64,000 bases of DNA from Fimenecus sp964527585 (GTDB taxonomy: Bacteria; Bacillota; Clostridia; Oscillospirales; Acutalibacteraceae): contig CAZGPE010000003.1 of the NCBI GenBank assembly GCA_964527585.1, positions 1-64,000 on the forward strand, written 5' to 3'. Below are positions 34,216 through 43,006 of the stretch, in pieces. Positions within the stretch are counted from its first letter, which is position 1. Each line of letters begins with the position of its first letter. Both the position numbers and the translations under genes were made by a program. The notes beneath the pieces are model-generated. The model worked only from the letters and a program-made list of their open reading frames with translations. It was not told the DNA's origin and did no database searches.

Positions 34216-35403
34216 TTATATTCCCGCTTTTTGACGGAGAATATCTTTTTTGTCGGTTAATTCCCACTTAACACCGAGTTCTTCTCTGCCGAGATGACCG
34301 TAAGAAGCGAGATTTCTGTAAATCGGCTTTCTCAAGTCAAGATAGTCGATAATAGCGGCAGGACGAAGATCGAATGTCTCCGTTACGATTTCTTCGAGAA
34401 CATCGTCGGCAAGAACGCCTGTTCCGAAGGTTTCAACCATTACCGATACGGGATGTGCAACACCGATAGCATAAGCAAGCTGAACTTCGCATTTTTTAGC
34501 AAGTCCGGCAGCAACGATGTTTTTGGCAACATATCTTGCCGCATAAGCAGCGGAACGGTCAACTTTTGTCGGGTCTTTTCCGGAGAAACATCCGCCGCCG
34601 TGTCTTCCGATTCCGCCGTATGTATCGACGATGATTTTTCTTCCGGTAAGTCCGCTGTCGCCGGCAGGGCCGCCTGTAACGAATCTACCTGTCGGATTGA
34701 CATAGATTATTGTGTCGTCATCGAAAAGTTCCTGAGGAATAATCGGCTTAATAACATTTTCGAGAATATCGAGTCTGATTTGATCAAGTTCGACATCGGC
34801 GCTGTGCTGTGAAGAAATAACAACCGTATCGACACGGATCGGAACATTGTTGTTATCGTATTCGATAGTAACCTGAGTTTTTCCGTCGGCACGAAGATAG
34901 GGGAGTGTTCCGTCTTTTCTTACTTTTGTTAACTGCTTTGCGAGTTTATGAGCAAGCGAGATGGGAAGGGGCATAAGTTCGGGTGTTTCATCGCAAGCGT
35001 AACCGAACATCATACCTTGGTCTCCCGCACCGTGAAGATTATAGTCTTCTTTCTGACCTTCTTTTAATTCGAAAGATTTATCGACACCCAATGCAATATC
35101 GCTTGACTGCTTATCAATAAAAGTAAGCACATTGCAGGTATGACCGTTAAAGCCTTTTTCGTCGCTGTCGTATCCGATTTCGCATACAACATCTCTTGCG
35201 ATTTTTTCAATGTCGATTTTAGCGGTTGTTGTAATTTCGCCCATTACGGTGATTTGGTTTGTAATACAAGTAGATTCGCAAGCAACTCTGCCGTTGGGAT
35301 CCTGTTCGAGAATAGCGTCAAGTACGGCATCCGATATATTGTCGCAGATTTTGTCGGGATGGCCTTCGGTAACCGATTCCGATGTAAAAAGATGTTTTGC
35401 CAT
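34216..35403 (-). CDS. metK: S-adenosylmethionine synthetase
   Basis: A 395-residue protein. The start is the ATG at 35403 (MAKHLFTSESV), preceded by an AGGAGT site, rather than a frame extension into the riboswitch terminator. It has the signatures GHPDKICDNISDAVLDAIL, GAGDQGMMFGYA and the C-terminal GRHGGG (here GGCFSGKDPTKVDRSAAY). The enzyme joins methionine and ATP to make S-adenosylmethionine. A SAM-I riboswitch in its leader gives feedback control. Confidence 0.98.
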   Translation of the reverse strand: MAKHLFTSESVTEGHPDKICDNISDAVLDAILEQDPNGRVACESTCITNQITVMGEITTTAKIDIEKIARDVVCEIGYDSDEKGFNGHTCNVLTFIDKQSSDIALGVDKSFELKEGQKEDYNLHGAGDQGMMFGYACDETPELMPLPISLAHKLAKQLTKVRKDGTLPYLRADGKTQVTIEYDNNNVPIRVDTVVISSQHSADVELDQIRLDILENVIKPIIPQELFDDDTIIYVNPTGRFVTGGPAGDSGLTGRKIIVDTYGGIGRHGGGCFSGKDPTKVDRSAAYAARYVAKNIVAAGLAKKCEVQLAYAIGVAHPVSVMVETFGTGVLADDVLEEIVTETFDLRPAAIIDYLDLRKPIYRNLASYGHLGREELGVKWELTDKKDILRQKAGI

Positions 35404-35430
35404 TTTTGGTACTCCTAAAAAAATATTAAC

Positions 35431-35470
35431 ATAAAAATAAGCACCCCGAAAGGTGCTTGAAAACACCTTA
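35431..35470 (-). terminator. Terminator/antiterminator of the SAM riboswitch
   Basis: On the - strand AAGCACC/GGTGCTT (35458-35452 with 35445-35439) plus a T run forms the terminator. CACCTT at 35455-35450 can instead pair with AAGGTG at 35469-35464, which is also the 3' strand of the aptamer P1 helix. The three helices exclude one another. Confidence 0.88.
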
Positions 35471-35567
35471 TCTTTCGGTTGAATAAACCGCAGGAATTAG
35501 CACCTTGCATAAGCAGGTTGCCGTGGCATCATAGGGCCTGTCCCTCCGCCACTCTCTATAAGGAGAT
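35464..35567 (-). ncRNA. SAM-I (S-box) riboswitch
   Basis: On the - strand the S-box core is readable: a CTCCTTAT P1 strand, AGAGTGGCGGAGGGAC, GGCCC, GATGCCACGGCAACC, an AAGGTGC segment and the closing CGAAAGATAAGGTG. It binds S-adenosylmethionine and promotes termination before metK. Confidence 0.95.
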
Positions 35568-35589
35568 GATTATTTATCTGTCAACTGAG

Positions 35590-35618
35590 ATTTTACTACT
35601 ATATTGTTGCTTTGTCAA
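35590..35618 (-). promoter_or_regulatory. Sigma-A promoter of the metK riboswitch transcript
   Basis: On the - strand TTGACA (35618-35613) and TAAAAT (35595-35590) are 17 bases apart. It lies about 25 bases before the aptamer. Confidence 0.75.
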
Positions 35619-35635
35619 CACAATTCAAATTTTGT

Positions 35636-36238
35636 TTACACATTTTTGCCTTTTATTACAGGTGAAAGCGGTTTGTAAATCAAAAAGCATATAACCGCAT
35701 CCGCAACACCTTTTAAGAAAGTAAAAGGCAAATTGAAAATACATAAAGCCTTAACGAGAGTATCCGTTCCCGAAAGAATATCGTTATACATACCGATGAT
35801 TGCTTCAAGAGGCAATCCGTAAATCACAACATAAGCCGGATAAATAATGAAATAGTTAAGCGGAACACAGACAATCGCCATTAAAAGCGCACCGGTAACA
35901 GAACCGATAATAGCACCTTTGCGTGTTTTTTTCTTTTGGTAAACGATTCCCGCAGTAAAACAAAAAACCGCACCTAAAAAGAAATTGGAAATTTCACCGA
36001 CTGCGGCGCTTGACCCGAAAGGAAGGTGAAGAATGTTTTTAATCAGTTCAACCGCAACGCTGTATACGGGCCCGATTGCAAAAGAAGTTATAAGTGCCGG
36101 TAAGTCGCTGAAATCAAGTTTCACAAAACTCGGAATGATCGGAATCGAAATTTCAATAAATTGCAGAATGGCTGCAATCGCACTCATAATTGCCGTAACG
36201 GTAAGTTTTCTTAAATCCTGTTTTGATGCTTTTTTCAT
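35636..36238 (-). CDS. ribU: Riboflavin ECF transporter S component
   Basis: A 200-residue protein with about six hydrophobic segments. The family motifs KLDFSDLPALITSFAIGP and ILHLPFGSSAAVGEISNFF match RibU, the substrate-binding unit of the energy-coupling-factor transporter. It binds riboflavin and needs the shared EcfA-EcfT module, encoded elsewhere. An FMN riboswitch in its leader confirms the vitamin. An AAGGAG site precedes the ATG. The metK promoter follows its stop codon. Confidence 0.95.
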   Translation of the reverse strand: MKKASKQDLRKLTVTAIMSAIAAILQFIEISIPIIPSFVKLDFSDLPALITSFAIGPVYSVAVELIKNILHLPFGSSAAVGEISNFFLGAVFCFTAGIVYQKKKTRKGAIIGSVTGALLMAIVCVPLNYFIIYPAYVVIYGLPLEAIIGMYNDILSGTDTLVKALCIFNLPFTFLKGVADAVICFLIYKPLSPVIKGKNV

Positions 36239-36269
36239 AAAACGGTCTCCTTAATTAAAGTTGCCATAG

Positions 36270-36298
36270 AAAAACCCCGAAGATAAAACTTCGAGGCG
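36270..36298 (-). terminator. Terminator of the FMN riboswitch
   Basis: On the - strand CCTCGAAG and CTTCGGGG form the stem and TTTTTC follows. CTTCGGGG is also found at the 5' end of the aptamer. Confidence 0.85.
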
Positions 36299-36311
36299 GA
36301 AAAACAGAATA

Positions 36312-36422
36312 ATACATCTTCTTCCATCCGGACTTTAACCGTCGGTTTCGGAATTTCACCGAATCAGCAAAACGCTCGCAGACTGTACTGCCGGTGGGGA
36401 ATTTCGCCCCGCCCCGAAGACA
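36312..36422 (-). ncRNA. FMN riboswitch (RFN element)
   Basis: On the - strand the RFN consensus is present: CTTCGGGGCGGGG, GAAATTCCCCACCGGCAGT, a variable arm, GATTCGGTGAAATTCCGAAACCG and AGTCCGGATGGAAGAAGA. It binds FMN and controls ribU by termination. Confidence 0.95.
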
Positions 36423-36443
36423 ACTTTTTTGATTTTTTTTATT

Positions 36444-36472
36444 ATTATATTCCCGAAATTTATATATGTCAA
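36444..36472 (-). promoter_or_regulatory. Perfect consensus sigma-A promoter of the FMN riboswitch
   Basis: On the - strand TTGACA (36472-36467) and TATAAT (36449-36444) are separated by 17 bases, both hexamers matching consensus exactly. Confidence 0.88.
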
Positions 36473-36646
36473 TATAAACAAAACAAAATCTAAAACAATG
36501 TAACATATTAACAAAATTTAATTTATATTAAAAAAACATTACAATTAAAATAAATTTATTATTATTAAGATGAAAAACAAAGTAAGAGGTGATTTAAGAT
36601 GGTTTAATCGGCAGATAAATTTATTTTATTATTATGAGGTGATATT

Positions 36647-36946
36647 ATGATTTTAGTAATGGTAATAATTTTGTTAGCGTATGCATATATAGGTATGTCT
36701 GAGTTCGGTTCGTTGCTTTTAGCACCTGTATTTATCTATATGGTATGTATGCTGTTTACTATAAGAGATGATCAAAAACAGCAGATGAAAGAAACCGAAA
36801 AAATCAAAAGGATGTTAAAATCTTTAGGCGGTGATGAAAATTACGGCATAAATACACCTTTGAAAACCGATGAAACGGTTGAACAAAACACTTCCGAAAT
36901 TCACGAAAATGTCGATATCAAACACGACAACAACGGTATAAAATAA
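36647..36946 (+). CDS. Small membrane protein of unknown function
   Basis: A 99-residue protein. Two close hydrophobic segments at about 2-18 and 22-38 are followed by a charged helix (RDDQKQQMKETEKIKRMLKSLGG) and an acidic tail ending in an Asp/Asn/His-rich stretch. I do not recognise the family. GAGGTGAT precedes the ATG. A 26-codon frame at 36570 overlaps its start as ATGA but has no ribosome site. It ends in a terminator and has no operon partner. Confidence 0.7.
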   Translation: MILVMVIILLAYAYIGMSEFGSLLLAPVFIYMVCMLFTIRDDQKQQMKETEKIKRMLKSLGGDENYGINTPLKTDETVEQNTSEIHENVDIKHDNNGIK

Positions 36947-36947
36947 A

Positions 36948-36986
36948 AAATATCCCCGACGGTTTTGTAACTGTCGGGGATTTCTT
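36948..36986. terminator. Bidirectional terminator
   Basis: The arms ATCCCCGACGG and CTGTCGGGGAT (one wobble) are flanked by A-rich and T-rich runs. Confidence 0.82.
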
Positions 36987-38208
36987 ATATTTGTTTTTGA
37001 GATTTCTTTTCGTCTTTTTTCAGAATAATAAGACCGATTAGCAGAACAGTGGGGAAAATACAGCCGAACGAAAGCCCGGATTTTAATGCCTGACCTTCTG
37101 TTAACAGAGGATTGTTTGATTTGAAAGCGGTGCTTATAAAACTGATAAGCCAAGGACCTGTTCCGCAGCCGATGTCTCCGAGAAGTGCGAGTATTCCGAA
37201 AAGTCCGCCTGCGCCGTTCGGGAATTTCTTTGCGGTAAGTGAGAATGTTCCCGGCCAGAAAAGACTTATCGAAAGACCGGTTAAAGCACATGCCAAAAGC
37301 GAAATAATACTGTTTTCGCAAAATGATGCGGTAAGATAACAGATTATGCAAAGCACTGAAAAACAGGACATTATTTTTATAAGATTGATTTTTTCGCCGT
37401 AAAGACCGTAAAAAAGCCTTCCGAACCCCATAAACATTCCGAACAGGCAAGGACCTAAAAGATCGCCGGTGAATTTAGATACATTAAGTCCTTCTTCCGC
37501 AAAGAAAGATGACCATTGCGACATTGCGAGTTCACTCGCTCCCGCACAGAACATTATTACCATTGCGACAATAAAAGTTTTTGAACGGAGAAGTTTTTTT
37601 ACCGAAGTGATTTTTTCTTCTTCAACGGGCGGCATAAACGGTACGCTCATAAAGTTGAACATATTTATAAGCGGAATAACAGCCCATATAATCGGAAGAA
37701 TATTCCAATTATCGCTTCCGCATAATTTTATAAACACTGTCGATAGGGCAACAACTACCATTTGTCCCCAGCAGTAAAACGAATGTAGAAGACTCATATC
37801 GGCGGCTTTTTTATCACTCGGAATGGATTCGACAATCGGACTTATCGTAACTTCTATCATACCGCTTCCGATTGCCGAAATAACAAGCGAAAATGCAATC
37901 GCAAGAAATTTGTGCGATGTGATTTCCGGTAAAATACCGAGCATAAGCAATCCGATAAAGGCGAACAGATGCGAGCAGACAACGATTTTTTTGAATCCGA
38001 TTTTGTCTACGATTTTAACCGAAAGCAAATCAACTGCCATTTGAGTGGCGAAATTTATAAGAATAAGACTTCCGATGGTGCCGACACCGATGCTGTATCT
38101 TTCCGAAAATATGACAAACAGCAACGGGGCAAGATTATTGATTATCGCCTGAACAAAATATCCGGTGTAGCAGGCGATTTTAGTTGATTTGAATGTTCTT
38201 TTTGACAT
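36985..38208 (-). CDS. MFS transporter
   Basis: A 407-residue protein with about 12 hydrophobic segments. It has the N-domain MFS pattern between TM2 and TM3 (SVKIVDKIGFKKIV) and a central loop VEEEKITSVKKLLRSK. It resembles the fucose-permease-like branch of the superfamily, but the substrate cannot be read from sequence. It lies 9 bases after manA in the same direction, so a hexose or mannose-type sugar is a reasonable guess. It has no signal peptide and its C-terminus is basic. Confidence 0.85.
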   Translation of the reverse strand: MSKRTFKSTKIACYTGYFVQAIINNLAPLLFVIFSERYSIGVGTIGSLILINFATQMAVDLLSVKIVDKIGFKKIVVCSHLFAFIGLLMLGILPEITSHKFLAIAFSLVISAIGSGMIEVTISPIVESIPSDKKAADMSLLHSFYCWGQMVVVALSTVFIKLCGSDNWNILPIIWAVIPLINMFNFMSVPFMPPVEEEKITSVKKLLRSKTFIVAMVIMFCAGASELAMSQWSSFFAEEGLNVSKFTGDLLGPCLFGMFMGFGRLFYGLYGEKINLIKIMSCFSVLCIICYLTASFCENSIISLLACALTGLSISLFWPGTFSLTAKKFPNGAGGLFGILALLGDIGCGTGPWLISFISTAFKSNNPLLTEGQALKSGLSFGCIFPTVLLIGLIILKKDEKKSQKQI

Positions 38209-38217
38209 TTTTACCTC

Positions 38218-39177
38218 TTATACAGTCGTAACTATTATATTTATATTTCCGTCAAATTCGATTTTTCCCGAATTCGCACCTACAAAAAGGCTGTCGCCTT
38301 TCTTAATTTCGAGTTCTTCTCCGGAGTTTTTGATTTTACCGTTTCCTTCGGTAACGATAACCGAAACAAAAGAATTTTCATCTGCGAAAAGATCTTCTTT
38401 ACCGTTGATTTTATATTCGCTTACCGTGAAAAGTTCACATTCGGTCAAAAGTTGCGATGTTCCGGATTTTGTTTGCTTTATTTGACCGATGGGTTCGGTT
38501 GAATGTGAAGGCGGTTCGCATTTTGTTACATCAACGGCCTTGTCAATATGTAAGGGGCGGAGATTTCCGTCCTTGTCCTTTCTCGCATAATCGTATACAC
38601 GGTAGGTTGTGTTTGAGTTTTGCTGAATTTCCGCAAGAAGTATTCCCGAACCTATTGCATGAAGAGTTCCGGCTTGAATAAAGAACATATCTCCCTTATG
38701 AACTTTGACTTTATTCACAACATCGAGAAATGTATTGTCGTTAATTCTTTTTTTGAATTCTTCGGAAGAAATTTCTCGATTAAATCCGTAAATCAATTCG
38801 GCGTTTTCGTCGCAGTCCAAAATGTACCAACACTCAGTTTTTCCGTATTCGCCTTCAACCCGTAATGCGTATTCGTTGTCGGGATGAACCTGTACCGAAA
38901 GATCTTTTTTTGCGTCTATAAGTTTGATCAGTATCGGAAAAAAATCAAATTTTTCGGAGTTGTGTCCGAGAATTTTTTCGGGACACAAGTCAATAACTTC
39001 CGAGAGTGTTTTTCCTTTATATTCGCCGTTTTCGATTATGTTTTCTCCGTCTTTATGACAAGAAAGCATCCAGCCTTCCGCAACCTTTTCCATATTGCTT
39101 TCGAATCCGAAGTCGGTTTTTAATTTTGTTCCGCCCCACAAGTAGTCTTTAAGAGCGGGTTTAAGTTTAAGAAGCAT
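38218..39177 (-). CDS. manA: Mannose-6-phosphate isomerase, class I
   Basis: A 319-residue protein of the short Firmicute ManA type. The cupin core has the zinc ligands in LSVQVHPDN and GKTECWYIL, a later His in QAGTLHAIG, and YDYARKD near the active site. It interconverts mannose-6-phosphate and fructose-6-phosphate. The N-terminal PALKDYLWGG motif is typical. It is the first gene of a two-gene leftward operon with an MFS transporter. Confidence 0.95.
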   Translation of the reverse strand: MLLKLKPALKDYLWGGTKLKTDFGFESNMEKVAEGWMLSCHKDGENIIENGEYKGKTLSEVIDLCPEKILGHNSEKFDFFPILIKLIDAKKDLSVQVHPDNEYALRVEGEYGKTECWYILDCDENAELIYGFNREISSEEFKKRINDNTFLDVVNKVKVHKGDMFFIQAGTLHAIGSGILLAEIQQNSNTTYRVYDYARKDKDGNLRPLHIDKAVDVTKCEPPSHSTEPIGQIKQTKSGTSQLLTECELFTVSEYKINGKEDLFADENSFVSVIVTEGNGKIKNSGEELEIKKGDSLFVGANSGKIEFDGNINIIVTTV

Positions 39178-39256
39178 TGTGTTATCTCCCCGGTTTTATA
39201 TGATTTTATATCTTAGCAAATTTGAACGATTACTTCAAGCGGATAATAAAATATTG

Positions 39257-39285
39257 TTGTATAAAAATCAATTATGTGATAAAAT
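39257..39285 (+). promoter_or_regulatory. Sigma-A promoter of the sulfatase cluster
   Basis: TTGTAT at 39257-39262 and TAAAAT at 39280-39285 are 17 bases apart, about 20 bases before the TauE/SafE start. Confidence 0.6.
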
Positions 39286-39303
39286 ACTTTTTGGTGATTT
39301 TTC

Positions 39304-40086
39304 GTGTATTTTATTATTTACGGTATTGTAATATTGATTGCCACTACGCTCGGTGCGTTTGTCGGGCTTGGCGGCGGAGTTATAATTAAGCCTGTTCTCG
39401 ATGTTATAGATTTTCATTCGTTGAGCCAGGTTGCGTTTTTTTCTTCGTGTGCGGTATTTTCGATGTCCGTAACTTCAACGGTAAAACATATAAGAAATAA
39501 AACTTCGATAAATATGAAATTCGTTTTGCTTTTCGCACTCGGTTCGGTTGTCGGCGGTTTTGCGGGTAACAGGATATTTAATCTCGCTTTAAGCAAAAGT
39601 TCATCTCCCGATGTTGTAAAAGGCGTGCAATCGCTTCTGCTATTTATTCTTCTTGTTGCTGTTATAGTTTCCGTAAATGTAAAATTAAAGAAATTTAATA
39701 TTAAAAAGCCGGTTTTTATAACTCTTACCGGACTTTTACTCGGAATGACGGCGGCTTTTTTGGGGATCGGCGGCGGGCCTATAAATGTCGCAGTGCTTAC
39801 GGTTTTATTTTCCTTTACCATGAGGGATGCGGCGGTGTATTCCGTTGCGATTATTTTCTTTTCGCAGTTGTCCAATCTGATAACGACTTATGTCAATGTC
39901 GGTTTTGCTGACTTTGATTTGAAATACTTGCTTGTGATAATACCCGCAGCGATATTTGGCGGATTTATCGGGGCTAAACTTAACAGAAAATGTAACGAAA
40001 AAACAATCAGAACCGTTTTTACGGTTGCTGTTTCCGCTGTGGCGGCACTGTCTTTGTATAATGCCGTTACCGCTTTTATAAACTGA
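39304..40086 (+). CDS. TauE/SafE family anion exporter
   Basis: A 260-residue protein with about eight hydrophobic segments in two halves, each with the family motif: GAFVGLGGGVIIKP near the N-terminus and GMTAAFLGIGGGPINV in the second half. The family exports sulfite, sulfoacetate or related organosulfur anions. The start is a GTG after GGTGA. It lies 16 bases before a sulfatase gene, so export of released sulfate or sulfite is a plausible role. Confidence 0.92.
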   Translation: MYFIIYGIVILIATTLGAFVGLGGGVIIKPVLDVIDFHSLSQVAFFSSCAVFSMSVTSTVKHIRNKTSINMKFVLLFALGSVVGGFAGNRIFNLALSKSSSPDVVKGVQSLLLFILLVAVIVSVNVKLKKFNIKKPVFITLTGLLLGMTAAFLGIGGGPINVAVLTVLFSFTMRDAAVYSVAIIFFSQLSNLITTYVNVGFADFDLKYLLVIIPAAIFGGFIGAKLNRKCNEKTIRTVFTVAVSAVAALSLYNAVTAFIN

Positions 40087-40102
40087 AGAAAGAGGTGCAG
40101 TT

Positions 40103-41422
40103 TTGAGACCGAATATTATTTTTTATTTCAGCGACCAACAGCGTTGGGATACAGTCAACGAAACCGCAACGCCGAATCTTATGCAGTTGAGCAGAGAGGG
40201 AATTAAGTTTGATAATTCCTACACCTGCCAGCCGGTATGCGGTCCGGCAAGAGCGTGCTTGCAAACGGGACTGTATGCTACGCAAAACAAGTGCTATTGG
40301 AACGGAATACCCCTTCCGAGAGATGTTAAGCCCCTTGCCGAATATTTTAACGAAGCGGGATACGAAACCGCTTATGTCGGAAAATGGCACTTGGCATCCG
40401 ACAGATTGCCTCACGGATTTCACTGTGAAAAAACTGCGGTGCCGGAAGAATTACAGGGCGGATACAAAGACTGGTGGCGTGGTGCCGATGTCCTTGAGTT
40501 TACATCACACGGATATGACGGATATGTGTTTGACAAAGCCGGAAATAAAATTGATTTCAAAGGTTACCGTGCGGACTGTATTAACGATTTTGCACTTGAA
40601 TACCTTGATCAAAAGACTTCGGATAAACCGTTCTTTATGTTTGTTTCGCATATCGAACCTCATCATCAAAATGACCGACACTGTTATGAAGGTCCTAAAG
40701 ATACGGTTGAAAACTTCAGAGATTATCCTCTTCCCGACGATTTGACCTTTCTTAAAGGCGATTACGAAAAAATGTATCCCGATTATATGGCTGCGATAAA
40801 CAGCCTTGATAAAAATGTCGGAAAACTTGTAGATAAACTTAAAGAAAAAGGTCTTTATGATAATACCGTAATCATTTATACCAGTGATCACGGATCTCAT
40901 TTTAAGACGAGAAACCTCGAATATAAGCGTTCTTGCCATGACAGTGCGACACATACGCCTTTGATTATAAAAGGCGGTATGTTTGAAGGCGGAAAATGCG
41001 ATGACAGACTTGTAAGTTTAATTGACCTTCCGGCGACTTTGCTTGATATTGCGGGAATTGAAATCCCCGAGAGTTATATGGGCCGTTCGCTTGTAAAAGA
41101 ACTTGAAACCGGCGAAGAAAGAGACTGTGTATTTATTCAAATCAGCGAAAGTCAATGCGGCAGGGCGATCAGAACCAAAAAGTACAAATATTCCGTAAGA
41201 GCCTTAACCGCTACGGGTTATGTTATGCACAGTTCACCGGTATATTTTGAAGATTATCTTTACGATCTTGAAAAAGATCCGATTGAAAAGAATAATCTCA
41301 TTAAATCGCCGGAGTATAAACAAGTCAGAAAAGAACTTAAACAAATGCTTATCAGGGAAATGACGGCTGCGGGGGAGAAAAAGCCTGTTATTTTACCTGC
41401 TTTATATGCAAAAAAGAAATAA
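40103..41422 (+). CDS. Type I sulfatase (formylglycine-dependent)
   Basis: A 439-residue protein. Metal ligands appear as SDQQRWD (Asp11, Gln12) and SDHGSHF, and the activation motif is CGPAR at 46-50 (C-x-P-x-R). Cys46 would be converted to formylglycine; in anaerobes this needs an anaerobic sulfatase-maturating radical enzyme, which is not in this window. There is no signal peptide, so it acts in the cytoplasm on an imported sulfated sugar, or it is a related phosphodiesterase. The start is a TTG after AGAGGTG. It lies between the TauE/SafE gene and a GPH symporter, which would bring in the substrate. Confidence 0.92.
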   Translation: MRPNIIFYFSDQQRWDTVNETATPNLMQLSREGIKFDNSYTCQPVCGPARACLQTGLYATQNKCYWNGIPLPRDVKPLAEYFNEAGYETAYVGKWHLASDRLPHGFHCEKTAVPEELQGGYKDWWRGADVLEFTSHGYDGYVFDKAGNKIDFKGYRADCINDFALEYLDQKTSDKPFFMFVSHIEPHHQNDRHCYEGPKDTVENFRDYPLPDDLTFLKGDYEKMYPDYMAAINSLDKNVGKLVDKLKEKGLYDNTVIIYTSDHGSHFKTRNLEYKRSCHDSATHTPLIIKGGMFEGGKCDDRLVSLIDLPATLLDIAGIEIPESYMGRSLVKELETGEERDCVFIQISESQCGRAIRTKKYKYSVRALTATGYVMHSSPVYFEDYLYDLEKDPIEKNNLIKSPEYKQVRKELKQMLIREMTAAGEKKPVILPALYAKKK

Positions 41423-41447
41423 TAAAAAAAGGAAATAGGAGTCTGTA

Positions 41448-42845
41448 ATGGAAAAGAAATACTTAACTCTTAAAGAGAAAGTTACATTTCCGATGGCGTC
41501 TTTCGGACGAAGCGGAGTGTATACGATTATGTCGATGTTCCTGCTTATTTTCTACACCGATGCGGCAGGACTTGATCCGATTCATGCCGGAAACATTATT
41601 CTTGCGGGAAGAGTTTTCGATGCTTTGAACGATCCCATAATGGGAATGATTGTTGACCGTACACATACGAAATGGGGTAAAATGAGACCTTATCTTCTCT
41701 TTTCCCCGATACCGATTGCCGTGTCGACAATTCTTTTGTTTTTCGCACCTCAGTTTTCGTCATATTGGGCAAAGGTAGCCTATGCCGCAGTTACATATAT
41801 CCTTTGGGGCGTTATGTTTACGATTCAGGATGTTCCTTTCTGGGGATTGAGTTCTGTTATTACCCCGAACGAAGCGGAACGCACAAGATTTATTTCAAAC
41901 GGAAGACTCGGCAGTACCGCAGGCGGAATTTTACCGACCGTACTTATTCCCGTGCTTGTTGCCGAAAACGCTCTCGGACTGAGAAAAGGATATTTCGTTT
42001 CGGCGGTAATATTTGCCGTGATTGCCGCTGTATTTTCTATTCTTCCTTTCTTTACCGCTAAGGAAAGAGTTGTCGAGGAAAGAAAAGATACAAGAACCTT
42101 CAAAGAGAATTTCCGTCTCATCGCAAAGAATAAAGTTTTGCTCATCGTTATTATTTCCGCTGTTCTCGGCTCAACAATGGTAATGGCCAATGTTTGCGCA
42201 ACATATATCCATTATTATTTAATCGGCGTTGACAATTACGGAATAATTCCGGACGGATTTAAGATGACCTCTCTTACGGTGGCTGTCGGTGTGGGTATGG
42301 TACCCGCAATGGTAATTATGCCTGCTTTAAGAAAGAGATTTTCTCTTAAAGCCATATATATCGGTTCTTCGGTATTCGGAATAATATCCCACCTTGCGTT
42401 TTGGTTCATAGGTTATGATAACATTTATCTCGTATTGCTCTGTCTTGTGTTTATGGGCGTACCGCTTGGAATTTACAATGTTATAACCTATGCTCTTATT
42501 GCCGACAGCGTCGATTATATCGAATGGAAAACAGGAGAGAGAGCCGACGGAGTTTGCTTTGCTTTCCAGACTCTTTTAAGCAAAATTTCGGCCGGACTTG
42601 CCACTTATGCGGTAAGTATCGTGCTTAAAGTATGTCAGTTCCAGGCTCCGATTGACGGCGTTATTCAGGTTCAGTCCGAACAGACAAAGACAGGATTGTT
42701 CTTTATGATTACGATTTTGCCCGCAATCGGCTTTGCTCTTACGATGATTCCGATGTTCTTTAATGATTATACAGGCAAGAAAAAAGCCGAAATTCAAAAA
42801 GAACTTGAACTCAGAAGAGCAAAGGCAAATGCCGAAAGTATATAA
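41448..42845 (+). CDS. GPH family sugar:cation symporter
   Basis: A 465-residue protein with about 12 hydrophobic segments. The motif GRVFDALNDPIMGMIVDRTHTKWGKMRPY is the GPH signature, and the later IADSVDYIEWKTGERADGV stretch is typical of MelB-like symporters. It imports a glycoside with Na+ or H+. It is 25 bases after the sulfatase gene, so its cargo may be a sulfated sugar. A terminator follows. Confidence 0.92.
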   Translation: MEKKYLTLKEKVTFPMASFGRSGVYTIMSMFLLIFYTDAAGLDPIHAGNIILAGRVFDALNDPIMGMIVDRTHTKWGKMRPYLLFSPIPIAVSTILLFFAPQFSSYWAKVAYAAVTYILWGVMFTIQDVPFWGLSSVITPNEAERTRFISNGRLGSTAGGILPTVLIPVLVAENALGLRKGYFVSAVIFAVIAAVFSILPFFTAKERVVEERKDTRTFKENFRLIAKNKVLLIVIISAVLGSTMVMANVCATYIHYYLIGVDNYGIIPDGFKMTSLTVAVGVGMVPAMVIMPALRKRFSLKAIYIGSSVFGIISHLAFWFIGYDNIYLVLLCLVFMGVPLGIYNVITYALIADSVDYIEWKTGERADGVCFAFQTLLSKISAGLATYAVSIVLKVCQFQAPIDGVIQVQSEQTKTGLFFMITILPAIGFALTMIPMFFNDYTGKKKAEIQKELELRRAKANAESI

Positions 42846-42864
42846 AACTTTATATATATTGCAC

Positions 42865-42904
42865 TAAAAGACAGGCAACTTTAACGGTTGCTTGTCTTTT
42901 TTAT
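42865..42904 (+). terminator. Terminator of the sulfatase cluster
   Basis: The arms AAAAGACAGGCAAC and GTTGCTTGTCTTTT (one wobble) are followed by a T run. Confidence 0.82.
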
Positions 42905-42933
42905 AGAATTTTTGCAAGAAGGGTAATCTGATA

Positions 42934-42962
42934 TTGCAAAATCGAGTAAAATATATTAAAAT
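42934..42962 (+). promoter_or_regulatory. Sigma-A promoter of the aminotransferase gene
   Basis: TTGCAA at 42934-42939 and TAAAAT at 42957-42962 are 17 bases apart. Confidence 0.6.
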
Positions 42963-43006
42963 CTAAAGTGATTTAATACGAATAATAAATATTGAGGTGT
43001 GAAATT

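Noticed and set aside
36570..36650. A 26-codon frame whose stop overlaps the start of the small membrane protein gene (ATGA)
   Set aside because: There is no ribosome site before it. The better-placed site at about 36587-36595 precedes only a two-codon frame. I treat the overlap as chance.
36824..37450. A 208-codon frame on the - strand over an MFS gene
   Set aside because: It runs out of frame over a real transporter and across a terminator, with Arg-rich, shadow-like composition.
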